Source of the DNA: Lantana camara
Lineage: Eukaryota > Streptophyta > Magnoliopsida > Lamiales > Verbenaceae
Direction of reading: 5' to 3'
Assembly (NCBI GenBank): GCA_037501455.1
Contig: CM074862.1
Span: 88,187,501-88,251,500, forward strand
Length of the DNA: 64,000 nt
Position 1 is the first letter of the stretch; each line of letters starts with the position of its first letter. The position numbers and the translations under genes were made by a program. The notes under the pieces are model-generated. The model was not told the DNA's origin and searched no databases. It was given only the letters and a program-made list of their open reading frames with translations. Of this stretch, positions 1 through 11,530 are shown in pieces.

Positions 1-545
1 ATTATTCTTTGGAAGAAGGCAAGGTATCAATCACATGAAAGTAAGAAGCGATAAGCTCAAGAATCATATTTTCGACTATAAAATTATGCGAGGTGATACA
101 AGGAAACTTTGATCAAGAAGATGGTTAAGGTGAAGGTTCGGGCAACACTTAGAAATCAATACTTTGGAAGGAATACTTGGGGAAGGAATCGAGTTCAAGA
201 AATTTCAAGTCTCGAGAGATAGAGATGCACAAGTTGATATCAGGGAATTCTAAAGATTTAGAAGACCGTGGGTAACAAGAAATAACCAACAAAATTGAGG
301 CAAGCTCGAAATTCAACAAAACAAGAAACAAGTGTCAAGTTAAAAGATGCAACTACGGTGACAGGTTCAATACATCCATAAGCACGTGCATCATATGCTA
401 CTTTAAATTGTTTAAATTTCTTTATTTATATGTGCATTTCTAATTGATCTTAATTTTTCCAATGTGTGAAATTTTATTAGTTACAAGTGGGTTATGTGCA
501 TTGACATATTAATTCAACATGCATATTCAGTGTCTTGATTACAGG
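1..545 (+). other. Non-coding leader of Gypsy L (partial)
   Basis: Purine-rich sequence without a long reading frame, upstream of the gag remnant. Parts resemble the reverse complement of the M internal region near 24.3 kb, for example a GGAATCGAG-type block followed by a run like AAGAATTTCAA. I see no separate gene here. It is best read as the long untranslated leader of this non-autonomous family. Confidence 0.5.
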
Positions 546-1312
546 ATGCCTCGAGGTCTCCCTCATCATCATCGTTCTCCTAGGGTTTTCCCACATCTGG
601 CCCATTCGGTTCAACCTCAGGATTTTTTCGATTCCTTGGTTCGTCTTGTGGATCAGAGGATAAGAGAATATGTTTCTATAGCGACACCACAACCGGCTCA
701 AATTTCTATTGTATTTAAGGAGTTTCAGAATCAGCAAAATCCAAAGATCTCTGATGGAAGTGATATACAAACCGGGCCATGGCTCAAGAAAGGTAAAAGA
801 GTTTGGGAACTTATCCCGCGGGACTCTCAAGAGAAGGTTCAAGGTACCCCTCCTTTGATGGCAAGAAGGCCTAATTCTCAACCGGACAGGCTTCAGGTTC
901 AAAATTAGGACAAAATTTTAATAAAGGAAAGCGGCCTATTTCTCATCATACACCCTTACCTCAAGAAGGGTCTCAAAAGAATAAAAAGAATCGATCATTT
1001 GGATCGGGTTCGGGAGTTTCACATACTTCATCTTCGGGAAAGCCTCTTTGCACCTATTGTGGACGCTCTACACATACTTACGAAGGTTGCAGATGGCATT
1101 TGGGCTTATGTTTACGGTGTGGAAGTGATGAGCATCAAGTGGACACGTGTCCGAAGCGACGAGAGTTAGATGTCGGGGGACAGAGGCAACTTGTTCAGGC
1201 TCGTGCATATGCTCTGGAGAGAGAGGTGCAAAATGTGGATGTCTATTCAAACGTGGTAGCCCAAGGTATCAACTATATTCATGGCATAATCAACGGTGAA
1301 CGGTACACCTAA
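546..1312 (+). pseudogene. gag: Gag remnant with two zinc knuckles, Gypsy L
   Basis: Gag packages retroelement RNA in a cytoplasmic particle. The frame opens with MPRG at 546. It keeps a short capsid-entry block (IVFKEFQ, then an SDG and WLKK region) and then runs into a stop at 906-908. Reading resumes one frame over at about 908 and includes two CCHC knuckles (CX2CX4HX4C at about 1051-1092, and CX2CX4HX4C at about 1111-1152), followed by an ARAYAL segment. In G1 and G2 the equivalent ARAYAL segment leads into the protease. Here the frame ends at 1310-1312 and no protease follows. The central capsid appears to be missing, so this is a deleted, frameshifted gag rather than a working one. Confidence 0.75.
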
Positions 1313-1485
1313 CCATGCATATCACGTGCATCATGGATTTTATTGTTGTTATACTTACTTTCTTGTTAGCTGTAACTTGGTTATATATGAGTGAGGAGTA
1401 TGTGATTAATGTGGTGCTACTTGCCCTATGTGACACTTATGTGAATGTTTTACAATTTATTCTTTTGCCTCGTTGTTTTGTATGT
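1313..1485. other. Internal non-coding DNA of Gypsy L
   Basis: Spacer between the gag stop and the minisatellite. The GGTGAACGGTAC block at the end of gag recurs in reverse complement in element M near 23.53 kb, which supports common ancestry of the L and M internal domains. No gene is seen. Confidence 0.5.
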
Positions 1486-1568
1486 GTGAGAAATGGGGTT
1501 TTCTCATTGCTTGTTCAGAGGCGGGGTTCTCTCATTTCTAGTTGAGAGACGGGGCTCTCTTATTGCTT
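1486..1568 (+). repeat. GAGAGACGGGG minisatellite, Gypsy L
   Basis: About three imperfect tandem units of roughly 28 bp, each with a GAG(A)GACGGGG core followed by CTCTC and a TTGCTT-type spacer. Each unit is partly self-complementary (GAGAG with CTCTC). The same motif forms a longer array in the equivalent place in M, just upstream of the polypurine tract. Confidence 0.75.
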
Positions 1569-1619
1569 GAGCATTATTTTTTTTAAAACTCGACAATGAA
1601 TCTGGGGACTAGATTCTTC

Positions 1620-1633
1620 TAGGGGGGGAGAAT
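1620..1633 (+). other. Polypurine tract, Gypsy L
   Basis: TAGGGGGGGAGAAT lies directly against the TG that opens the LTR. This is the expected primer for plus-strand DNA synthesis. It resembles the G1 tract (AGGGGGGAAGAT at 56641-56652) and the G2 tract. Confidence 0.85.
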
Positions 1634-2509
1634 TGTAACGCCACGGTTTTTCCATTTATGCATTACGTGTTATTATTATAACTTTCATATCATTATATTC
1701 ATTTTATTTTCATAAACTTATGTGAAATCTCTTTCAACGTGAAAATTTCATGAACTAATTACTAATGTGACTAATTGCTCTTATATGCCTTAATTGATCA
1801 ATTCATAAATTTGATGACTTAATTGTATAACATGAATTGGAGTTAATTACTCATATTTTATAGAATGAAACTTGGTTGCATTCCTTTAAATAACTTAGGG
1901 ACTAAGTTGCAAAATATGATGATTGATCCATTTTGTTGGAAGACTTAGGAATATATGTATATCTCTTATTTCATTCATTCATCATTTTCAACAAAACCTC
2001 ACACACACACACTAATACACGACCAAAACACCATGCAAGAGAAGAAGGAGATTTCATCTTTTCAAGCTTGAATCAAGGAAGTTAATTGCATAAGTTGGAG
2101 CATCATCTTCATCTCTTCATCTCATCTTATTTTTCTTTCATTTCAAGGTACAAATGGAAGAATTGCTTGATCTCTTGATTATTTGGTTGAGTAGGGTTTG
2201 TGATTTATGGTGTGATTCATTGGGGATAGATAGTTGGAAGCATGCTTAAGATTTTAAGTTGAAAGTTAGCATGAAAGCATGAGTTTTATGAAGGTTGATA
2301 ATATGAAATTTTATGGGTTTTGAATGATGGATTCTTGATGATCTAAGTATGTTACCTTGGGTTATATGTTACTTAAATGTTGTATTTAAGTTATATGCAT
2401 GTTATATGTTTGCTTTGGGTGTTTTGGTTGAGTTTTCTTGGGAGTTTGCTACCCCTTTCTTCCCTCCACGAACTAGCCCTGTTTTCTGCGCTTTTTCTTG
2501 CCCAGGAGG

Positions 2510-2632
2510 ACTACCCGGGCGGGTAGTTTTGTGCCTAAAAAGTATCCGGCCGGGTACTTTTGTGCCGAAAAGTTTCTGGACTGCTCTACCCGGTCGGGGA
2601 ACTTTTCCCTTGAATTTTACCCTGCCGGGTAC
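2510..2632 (+). repeat. GC-rich palindrome cluster in the Gypsy L LTR
   Basis: Four spaced self-complementary motifs of the type CTACCCGGGCGGGTAG, AGTATCCGGCCGGGTACT, CTACCCGGTCGGGGA and TACCCTGCCGGGTA. Spacing is about 30 to 50 bp. The surrounding DNA is AT-rich. Similar clusters with different arm sequences occur in the LTRs of M and S, and more weakly in R. Confidence 0.7.
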
Positions 2633-3913
2633 TCCCTGATCCGAACTCCAAATGACCTGATTTTTAATTCGTTGGAAAGATCTTGAAGTCTAGAACAACC
2701 TCCAATTGGAATCATCACAATATAGTTTCCCATTTTTGAGTTATGATCAATTCTCTTTGGTGTCGCTGCTTTCCCGACAAACTGCATTCACCCAACTTCA
2801 ACCGTTTGCCATTTTCTCCTCGCTTTGAATTAGAAAACGAGCCATATATCATTTTAAAGATCTACTTGTATAGTTTCATTCCCAATAAACAAAACCCAAT
2901 TTCAATCTCTATAACTTTAGATATTTCCATTTTTCCACAGAATGTGAATTTTCGGGAATTGTCGATTTTTGCCAAACTTCACCAATGCCCTTCTTATCGC
3001 ATTCTTTTCACTTCCTTGGCTCCCATAGGTGACTTATATGATAAATATACTTGATTAATTTATAAGAATGCTCCTAATTGACATTCCTTAATTGTTATTG
3101 CATTATATATTGATCCATGACTTTGTCGTTCGTCTTAAATGGTTCATACGAGTCGAGTCTCACGTACACGTGTCCTTGTTATACAGATCATATTCCCGGT
3201 GACGAGGAGCACGCTCCTTAGGGTGTTTCCTTGCTTCTTTTGGTTGGTAAAGTAAAGGTGAGGTTTAATTTCTAGATATAAATAGAACCTTTACAACCCT
3301 ATGTGATCTTTCGGCCAAAATGTATCTATATATCTATAATTTTGCAAAACCTTATTGATTTTCAAATAATTTACCGAATTGAACCGATTGATTGATTGAT
3401 TTGGCGAGTAAAGCATATTCACGTTGGGCCCCGAGGGTAGTGTATTGAGCCAACCGAGGAAGCAAGGGCTGACGGGTAACTCTTGCACTATCCTCACCAA
3501 TTTTGGGATCACCTCTGAATCCACCAGGAGGTTTGGTGGAGGAAGAAATCCTGTACGTGGGAGTCATGTTCCTGACGTACACCATGCATGGATGGTTGGG
3601 TCTTGCAAGGCCACCATCAGCCGGAGGAAGAAGGAGTTCATGAAACTGCTAATTGTGCACTGTAATTACTTGCATGATAACCTAATAAAGTGAAACACTC
3701 ATGATTGTACACTTATGGAGAAAGGTTGGAGAATTGCCCTCACTCGCAGGGCCACGGATTGAATTGATAATGATTGAATTATTAAATTGATTAGTTGTAA
3801 TCTCGGGCGAGAATTACTTTAATATTTGAACTTATATTGCTTCTTTTATGAAAACTTACCCGAGATTATAGCTTGCACGATAATTGCGCTTATATTTATT
3901 TAAACCCCTCACT

Positions 3914-3930
3914 CAGCCTTTCATAGACTG
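3914..3930 (+). promoter_or_regulatory. Inverted repeat overlapping a candidate branch point, L LTR
   Basis: Arms CAGCCT and AGACTG around a 5-nt loop, with one mismatched pair. The 3' arm runs into CTGAC, a good plant branch-point match, 24 nt before the TTTTGCAG acceptor-like site. The other LTRs in this window have the same arrangement. Confidence 0.5.
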
Positions 3931-4540
3931 ACACCTCACATTTTCAGTTTTGCAGGTTGAGTGCTAGGTGGGGTCGAGTCAGGTCTTTACCTTTGAGTCT
4001 AGCATTTCATTTCATGTATGGACTTTGGAGTATCATGTTAGTAGTTTTTGGATATTTATACATGTATGATGTATAGGAGATGATAATGTATTGATAAGTG
4101 TTGGTACCTACTACTATATACATACTTTTGATGTAAATATGGTACCTATATGTATTGATATAATGCTTCCGTTTTTAATTTATCATGTTTTGATTTGATT
4201 GTGTTGGCGTTAGTCCCGCCTAGCTAGATTGTTTCTTGCTTTGTCACCCGTTCGCTATAGTCCTGGTTCATGTACGGATCATCCATTTTGTATGTGGACT
4301 GAGCTATAGTTCGGGGGTGTGGCATCTCGGCGTTCCGGGTGCTACAAACTCTGATCTAACTGTTCTTAAATCTTAAGCCTCAGCGCTTGAGGCATCTCCA
4401 ACCTTCAGTACACATTCTCCAGCGCTGAGTTGTCGTACCTCACTTAACACCTATACATCATACAGGTTTGAGATCCACAACTGATGTCAAGCACCTAAGT
4501 GTTAGAACTGATAGATAGGTTTTCTTCAAAAGGAAACATA

Positions 4541-5245
4541 TCATTCTATGTCCTCTCTTTGATCCCTTTTCTTCTTGGCCTTTCCCTTTTTAACCCCTCC
4601 ACCGGGTTTAATGAAACTCTTCTTCTTAGGGAACTTCTTCCATATACCCTTAGTTGGATTTGAAGAAGATGCAACCATCATAACCTTCTGGTCCTTCTCC
4701 AGAGTCATCTCAGCAATCACGAGTTGACTAATCAGCTGAGTTATAGAAAAATTTGCATGATCTATATTGAAGTTGAGCACGAAGGGACGGAATGATGTGA
4801 GAGCGAAGTGAACAACAAATCCACTAAGAAGTGACAGGTCCATGGCTGGAAGTTTCTCAGTTAGACTCAAAAACTTTGTTCCATACTCAGGACACTTTTC
4901 CTTTTTCTCATTCTGAGATGGAACAATTTCTTTGATGTGTTATACCTTGTACTATATTCATGAGGATGATACAATTGTTCTAAGTGGTTGAAGATTTCCT
5001 AGGCATTTTCAATGGACTCATATTGTCTTTGCATGTTCTGAGACGTGTCATCTTTCTATTTTTCTATCGAATCCCTTTTGGCTCGAGTCGAAGCCTCTCC
5101 CTGAGGAGTGGGCTCGACTCAAAGAGAACATAATTTCTTTTCTTGCAATCTAAAATGATCTTTAGATTTTTTAGCCAATAAGAGTTATAGAGCACTGCCA
5201 ATTTATTTGGTTCGAGGATGGATACAAGAGTGTTTTCAGTTGCCA
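4541..5245 (-). pseudogene. gag: Copia A gag remnant
   Basis: It is recognised by colinear similarity to the Copia B gag. It has the TEKLPAMD/LLSG and FVLNFN segments, a lysine-rich tail, and DQREDIE. The CCHC knuckle that follows this point in Copia B is deleted here. The position equivalent to the Copia B start codon (near 5243) reads CTG instead of ATG, and several frameshifts lie between. It encodes nothing usable. Confidence 0.7.
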
Positions 5246-5452
5246 GTTCAATTGTAGAAAATTACAGAAACTACAAGCTAAATGAAAAAAATAGAGAAAT
5301 CATGAGCGTGCTGAAAAATAACGTTAAACATTTAATGAAGGTTGTATGGTATATTTTCTCCCACTTTTTTGAGAATATCTAAAAATTCCCAACAATCATA
5401 GTTTAAACGTATTTTCTTAGTGGGTACTATGATCCTAAGAATTTTAGTCCTG

Positions 5453-5760
5453 GGTCCACGACCCGTGAGACATCTAAAACTAAAACTTTAAGGTAGGTAC
5501 AAATTGTCAATTCCATCTACATGAAATTATTAGTAATACTTTTGCATCACTAATCTTTCAATATAGACCCACAACTTGTGAGACATCCATATCTACTTTA
5601 GTGTTAAGCAAGACCCATCAAACATAAGACCATGGCTACTTAGTTCATATGACCCATGACTCGTGAGACATCACAATTCCAAAAATAGTCATGAAATATC
5701 AATTAGGAAACTAAGATCCAATGGGTTAGACATAGTCACCCGACGACTCGTGAGACCACA
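5453..5760 (-). repeat. Four spaced leader repeats, Copia A
   Basis: Four copies of a motif around CCCACGACTCGTGAGACATC begin near 5453, 5566, 5651 and 5737, about 85 to 112 bp apart. The core CACGACTCGTG is an inverted repeat (CACGA, C, TCGTG). Copia B has four corresponding copies in its leader. The leader lies between the primer binding site and gag. Confidence 0.65.
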
Positions 5761-7344
5761 ACTAGCTTGCCCATTCATCTTAAATACTATCGATAGAATG
5801 CTAGAAATTTTATTACCTTGACAAAACACCTATGTTTTGAAAGTTGCTTAATATTTAATGGGATATTTGGGTGACCTCATCAACATATAATGTTATCTAA
5901 ATTTAATTATCTTATTTAATGCAATTTCACATAAAATGCATCCCATAAACAATTACCAGCTAACATGTTCTAGCATGATACTAATATGAGATGATCATGA
6001 GATCCTATCTTATGCGTAATTACGGGAGTTATACAATAATTACTAGTTTTGAACATACATGCCGTATAGACAGATATTTCAGATAAGGATATAAGAGATT
6101 TAATGAAGCTCTATTCTATTACCTTAAAAGAAAATTTCCCCTCCCTAACATTTCGAGGGTTTTCAGTTATGAGCACCATGCTACTTCATTTGTGGATACT
6201 TCTTATTCCATGGGTGATTGTCTCCAAAATGAAAATAAAGACCACACTACCTAAGTACAACTCTCAAATTACGTTAAAAGAAAAGTAAACTTAAAATAAT
6301 AAGACTCAATCATCATATTGGCCTTAGACAAGTACACGAGGCATACCCCAACCAAAAAACAATAATAAGGAAACCACATAATAAATCAAACAAGGTGCAC
6401 ACACAAGTGGGACTCCAACCCTAATTCAAATAACAGAAGTAGGCGCTTACAAACCTAAATTAAAATCATCCATGTACATAATTTAAAACAATCATAATAC
6501 TCACTCTTGATCACCCATACCAACACAATCCATTGGAAATAAATTACTATTTAAGTTTAAATTCCATTAACTTAATGTTCTAATAATTTAGGCAATTTGA
6601 AAATAGTTCTCTGTTCTAGAATCAATCTTAAAATCTAAATTCGAATCATGATGAAATTTAATTAATTAAAAATTAATAGTTTTATTCAAATATTATTTCA
6701 AAAACAATACAGTAATTTAAAAAAAAAAATTAAATCCATTCTAATTTCAAATATCCCAAATTTATATTCATTTTAAAAATAATTTTTTTAAATTATAATC
6801 AAAAGTTAAAATTCAGAATCAAATCTGATCGACCGAAAAAGGGGATCGCCCAAATGCAATTATAATTTGAGAACTATTCCTAACAAGCACATCAATCAAG
6901 TTTTCTTTTTTATCATCGATAAAATAATACCATCTCATATTAATTGGCTCACACATTCAATCTTAGACCAACATGACTAGACTTACTATAAACACTTCAC
7001 TATCATGAATATAGTCATACCATATAATAAGTAATTGGATTTAACCAAGGAATTACGTCTACTAATATTCTCTTATCCAATCACTGATTTTCTTTTTTGT
7101 GTCAACTACCCAAGTTATGAGCTTAGATCCCATGGTACAATGAGAAATACAAGTATGTTTTTTGGTTGCCTAAGAAACAACCCCACATGTAAGAATGAAA
7201 ATCCAACTACATTTGGATGTATTATCTCTCTCAAACTATATATCAAATTCACACTTGAGTATCCCTTCAAACATTAGAAAAATTTGTTGTAAAGTAGTCT
7301 AAAACTAATAGTTTTGTTGATGTATCAAGTACTAACAAATAGCC
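5761..7344 (-). other. AT-rich leader of Copia A
   Basis: Very AT-rich sequence that follows the same order as the Copia B leader at 29850-31450, including the CCCTCCCTAACATTT-type block near 6137 and 30270 and the CTCCAAAATGAAAATAAA block near 6222 and 30355. No gene is seen. The primer binding site expected near 7320 is no longer recognisable. Confidence 0.6.
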
Positions 7345-8221
7345 TATTGGAAAATACGGAGTTAATGCAAAGAAAATTTAAAACTTTTTCTAGAAGGGAT
7401 TGTTTACTTGTAATGTTTGTTTCAAATGTTTTAAGAAAGATTTTAAGAAACTTACAAATCTAGAAGCTTTCTTGATGTGTTTGAATTGTCTTCCAAACAC
7501 TCTTCACGTTGGATTGTCTCTTGAACGGGTCTTCTTGAGAGATCAAAGTAGGAATCCTCTAAAGAGTATCAACACCAATCCTAGATGACAATCAATCTAT
7601 TCAGAATCCCAGTTCGGTGGCTTGTAGTTTGGCTAGAGTTTTTGTGAACATTTTTTTTTTATTTTTCCCAAATAATTAACGCTTCAAGAACGTTAGTTTA
7701 AACCCTGAAAGAAGCCTGAACCCTTTATTTAAAATAGGTTGCTTTGAACCCCTCATAGGATTCCTAATATTCGTGGGTTTTGATTTCTTACTAAATAATT
7801 GACTAACTAAATTATGTCTTAAATTAATTAAGATCTTATTTAAATCAAGATATTTCAAGAAATCGTATCCTAAACCTTTGAGGACTTATTTATTTAATTT
7901 TAACTCATTAAAATTAAATAAATAATCTATTAAATAAAAATTATTTCTTAATTATTATTGGGTTAATTTATTTCGATTGAGTCTAACAATTATTTTTAAA
8001 TTAATTCAAAGCCCAAAGACAATTAAATACTTTTAATTGATAAAAGCAACCTTGAGTGTGGAACAGTACAACACGTGCCACAAGTCCCATAGGGCCTATG
8101 CTCGTGCGGGCTTATGTGGTCAACCGTTTGACCACTTTGTTTAATCTAATTAACCTTCTATCAATTTTTCATGATCTGACATTTGTGTATAACCCTATAG
8201 GTTCATTATTCGATTAGCAGC
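7345..8221 (-). repeat. 5' LTR of Copia A, first segment
   Basis: It starts near TTGGAAAATACGG, matching the TTGGAAAATAGG start of the Copia B right LTR. It shares blocks such as TTTCTTGA, AGATCAAAGTAGG and ATTCGATTAGCAG. It stops at 8221, where Copia B begins, and resumes at about 60131. Its own left boundary is approximate. Confidence 0.6.
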
Positions 8222-8944
8222 TGTTAGAAAACAGGAATCAGAAAGCAGCGAAAATTTAAAAATTTTCCAACAAAAGGATCGAATACTCGCAATCGTGAAT
8301 CCAAATTCGTAGAGATTAGAAACTTACTTATCAATAATCTTTCTTGAAGCGTTTCAAGCCACCGAAGAACGCTCTTCTCGCAGCTTGATCCCCTCTCCTG
8401 GGTAAAGCTCGAATCTTTAAAAACTTCTAACTTGAAGCTCTCTAGAGATAGTCCACCAACTAGATCACAATCTAACTAGTAAGGATGCTAGTTCTCTAGT
8501 TAGTGTTTAGGCTTAACCTAGGGTTTATTTTATTTTGGAGAAAGGATGGTGTTCAACACATGAACCAAAAGAATTCAATCACTCTCAAAGGAGAGCTCGA
8601 GCTCCCCTATATATAGGGAAGGGAGGGGCGGCCGAAAACCCTAGTCCTTATGGGCTAAGGATTTTGGCCCCTCTCTCCTATTAATTGATCATAAAGTAAT
8701 TTTGAACATTAACTTTGAATTCTAATTCAAATCAACTTTTAAGAGAGCTAAAATATACAAAACCCTTTTTGGATAATTTTATACTTTATTTATTAATAAA
8801 TAAATAACTTATTTTATCTAATTAATTAATTCATAATTAATCAAATAGATTATTTTTTTCTCCAAAATAAGACTTTCCTTTTAATTCAAAATTAAACCAA
8901 AGTCTATTAAATAATTAGCACATTTAATTATTTAATATATATAC

Positions 8945-8991
<47 letters not shown>

Positions 8992-10204
8992 GTGTGAGAC
9001 ACGTGTCCCAAGGACACGTGCTCCTCACGTTACCGACACGTGTGGTTTCACACGTGTGGAACCCACTCGGCTTGATTAACTCATTTAATCATTTTAAAGC
9101 CTTAACTCATGTAACCAAGTTGTTGTGTGTGACCATCTAGGTTCTCAATTCAATTAGCAGTGACCCTAATTAATTAATTCACTGATTAATTAATCAGTCC
9201 ACATATTAAATGACCATAGTCTAGCAACAGGTGTTTAACCCATAGCTGAATTGGAATGTCTCGATTCGACAGAACCTTTAAGTCATTAATTTATGTGAGA
9301 TACAATCCTCCTACTTACTATCTCTCAACCAAGATCTAGGGTAAGGGAATAATCAGAACCCTAATAATCTGGTCTTAAAGCTAAGTGCATTTCATATCCA
9401 TTTGATCTCAATCCAAGAAACCCTTTTCTTGATGTCTTGATCTACTACCTTAGCCAAGGACTCCATATGGCATATGAATGACTTACACAATAAGTGATCA
9501 CCTTGCAAATGCAAGTGTAGGTCCTTTCTTGAGTCTCATTCACTTTCATGAATCACTTGTGCAGCTCCAGCATAAGCCTTGAATCAGTTGTCTAAGCCGA
9601 CACCCTTTAAAGCTTATACCAGAGACTACAAAGTTAACTCATAAAGTGACATGAAACCTCAAGTCTAAGGATTAATTAATCACATCAATGACTCATGAGA
9701 TATTTCCTAATCTGGAAGTTTCCATTTCCTGAAATAGAAACTTCCTTTCCCATTTAGGAATCTTCTCACACGGGGCACATCAGTGAACTTCCTTATTGAA
9801 GTAAGCACATTCATATATCACGCACATATCAACTATACACTTTGCACCTCCATGAAACAAGGTGGTCCTTCTTAAGGGCGTGATCCCACAAGCAAGCCTT
9901 AGAGTAGTTAGGTTGACACTCCCACTGTCTATAGGACTCATCGGCTTGGAGTATTTTACTAGTCATGACTTATGTTATATAGGGCTCGTTTCATGAATCA
10001 TTTCACCTAAATGGTAGAGTCCTAAAGTCATCAGGATTAGGGGAGTTCTCATACATGCACATCTAAAGTAAACGCATACCAAACAAGAGCATATAAAGAA
10101 GTGTTGCCTCAATTCATTATTTTATTCAAAGATTGTTTGTGATTACAATAAGGAAAAGTACAAAGCGGATATACAATCGGCTTTCTAGGGCACTATTCCT
10201 AACA
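8222..10204 (-). repeat. Left (3') LTR of Copia B
   Basis: 1983 bp, starting TGTTAGAAAACAGG and ending CCTAACA. It is nearly colinear with the right LTR and has a (TA)n run at 8949-8998. It contains a CACGTGT-rich palindromic stretch near 8990-9060 (ACACGTGTCC, GACACGTGTGG and similar) that both LTRs share. No coding content. Confidence 0.9.
8949..8998. repeat. (TA)n microsatellite in the Copia B left LTR
   Basis: An uninterrupted run of about 25 TA units. The right LTR has a run at the corresponding site, 32199-32244, of different length. Confidence 0.95.
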
Positions 10205-10256
10205 ATCTCACACTTACCCGTGAAAGCCATTCTAAAGCTACTCTAACTCCCATCTT
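10205..10256 (-). other. Polypurine-tract region of Copia B
   Basis: On the minus strand this reads GGGTAAGTGTGAGAT directly against the LTR end, in the position required for the plus-strand primer. It is only moderately purine-rich, so the assignment rests mainly on position. Confidence 0.5.
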
Positions 10257-10781
10257 TTAAAGATGACCTTGGAAAGCTTCTCGACTAAGGGGTTTAGTAA
10301 GTGGATCTGCCACGTTGTCTGGTGATGCGACCCTCTCAATTTGCACATCTCCTCTTTTGATAATATCACGGATTAGGTGATACTTCCTCATAATGTGCTT
10401 GGTCCGTTGGTGAGATCTTGGTTCTCTTGCTTGAGCAACCGCCCCAGTGTTGTCACAAAACACAGTAATGGGGTCTTTCATGCTAGGAACGACATTCAAC
10501 TCTTGAATGAAGTTTCTAATCCAAACACCTTCCTTAGTTGCATGATTTGCAGCTAAGTACTCGGCCTCAGTGCTCGAATCTGCAGTGGTCATTTGGTTGG
10601 AACTCTTCCAACTCACTGCTCCGCCGTTTAAGTAGAAAATGTATCCTGACATTGACTTAAAATCATCTAAGTCAGATGCAAAGCTTGCATCGCAGTATCC
10701 TTCGACAGTAAGATTTTTCTGACCTCCGTAAACTAAGAATAAATCCCTAGTACTTTTCAAGTACTTAAGAATATTCTTCAC
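10257..10781 (-). pseudogene. pol: Copia B pol: RNase H domain
   Basis: RNase H degrades the RNA strand during reverse transcription. This 174-residue segment has the Copia hallmarks: GYCDASFASD, SGYIFYLNGGAVSWKS, the STEAEYLA acidic motif, FCDNTGAVA and the ending VADPLTKPL. It follows the RT segment in the same frame, separated by one TAG at 10788-10790 where relatives have Trp. The domain itself is open, but it belongs to a polyprotein broken upstream. Confidence 0.9.
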
Positions 10782-10787
10782 GGCAGC

Positions 10788-11530
10788 CTAGTGACCATCT
10801 CCAGGGTCAGATTGGAAACGACTTGTTACACTAAGTGCATAAGCCACATCCTGTCGAGTACATAACATTGCATACATTATGATACCTATTGCTGATGCAT
10901 AAGGTGTATGAGTCATTCTTTCCTTCTCAAGGTTAGTCTTAGGACACATCTTCTTAGAAAGACATGTTCCTACACTCATAGGAAGGTTCTTAACCTTTGC
11001 TGACTCCATATTGAATCTCTTCTAGATAGATTTTAATTCCAAAGATATAGGACGCATCACCAAGATCTTTCATCTCGAATTGGTTCGATAACCATAACTT
11101 AGTTACTTTCATGTCATCCTTCGAATTCCCAATAAGAAGGATGTCATCAACATAAAGTACTAAGAATTGCACTGAGGTCTCCAATTCCTTTCTATACAGA
11201 CATGATTCATTCGAAATTTGAATGAAGCCAAACGCTTTGACTGATTCATCAAATCGAATGTTCCAATTCCTAGAAGCCTGTTTCAATCCATAGATTGATC
11301 TTTGGAGTTTGCAAACCTTTTGCTCACTCCCACTGAATGTGAAACCTATGGGTTGCTCCATATAAATGTCTTTATCAATGTATCCATTGAGAAAGGCAGT
11401 TTTCACATCCATTTGCCATATCTCATAGTCATAATATGTAGCAATGTCAAGCATGATCGGAATAGACTTTTGCATTGCAACTGGTGAAAAGGTTTCATCA
11501 AAGTCCACGCCGGGTCTCTGAGTGAATCCT
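10788..11530 (-). pseudogene. pol: Copia B pol: reverse transcriptase domain
   Basis: Reverse transcriptase copies element RNA into cDNA. Visible motifs include FDETFSPVA, QMDVKTAFLNG, YGLKQASR, the catalytic LYVDDILL box with both Asp present, and the KDLGDA segment. After the IFGIKIY segment near 11030 a short deletion shifts the frame. The continuation (MESAKVKNLPM..., then TRQDVAYAL) is read from 11009 in another frame. The catalytic residues survive, but the chain is broken. Confidence 0.9.

Larger units (their letters stand above)
1..4346 (+). mobile_element. Gypsy L: right part of a gag-only Ty3/Gypsy-type LTR element
   Basis: This is the 3' part of an LTR retrotransposon whose left end lies outside the window. 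It has an internal domain with a gag remnant, a polypurine tract at 1620-1633 and one LTR at 1634-4346. There is no protease, RT, RNase H or integrase between the gag zinc knuckles and the polypurine tract, so the copy is non-autonomous (TR-GAG or LARD-like). The LTR has the same architecture as those of elements M, S and R. It interrupts Copia A at 4347, where the Copia A gag-pol junction begins abruptly. The TSD cannot be tested because the left end is missing. Confidence 0.85.
1634..4346 (+). repeat. 3' LTR of Gypsy L
   Basis: 2713 bp, beginning TGTAACGCC and ending GCTACA. It follows a polypurine tract, which fixes the strand. Inside are a CT-rich stretch ending in a donor-like AAG|GTAC (GT at 2148-2149), a GC-rich palindrome cluster at 2510-2632, an inverted repeat at 3914-3930, and TTTTGCAG|GTTG (CAG at 3953-3955). 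Beyond 3955 is a CCCGCCTAGC block shared with M, S and R. Several short ORFs inside it have no recognisable content. Confidence 0.85.
4347..8221 (-). mobile_element. Copia A: decayed Ty1/Copia relic, left portion
   Basis: This is the oldest element of the nest. From left to right, which is 3' to 5' for the element, it contains a protease-edge and gag remnant, a leader with four spaced repeats, and the first part of the 5' LTR (about 7345-8221). The LTR continues at 60126-60269 after the Copia B insertion. It aligns in order with Copia B: 4350-4530 with 13110-13250, gag with 13233-14081, leader with 14260-14450 and 29690 onwards, and LTR with 8222-9290. Gypsy L cuts it at 4346. Divergence from B is large and no open gene remains. 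Confidence 0.75.
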
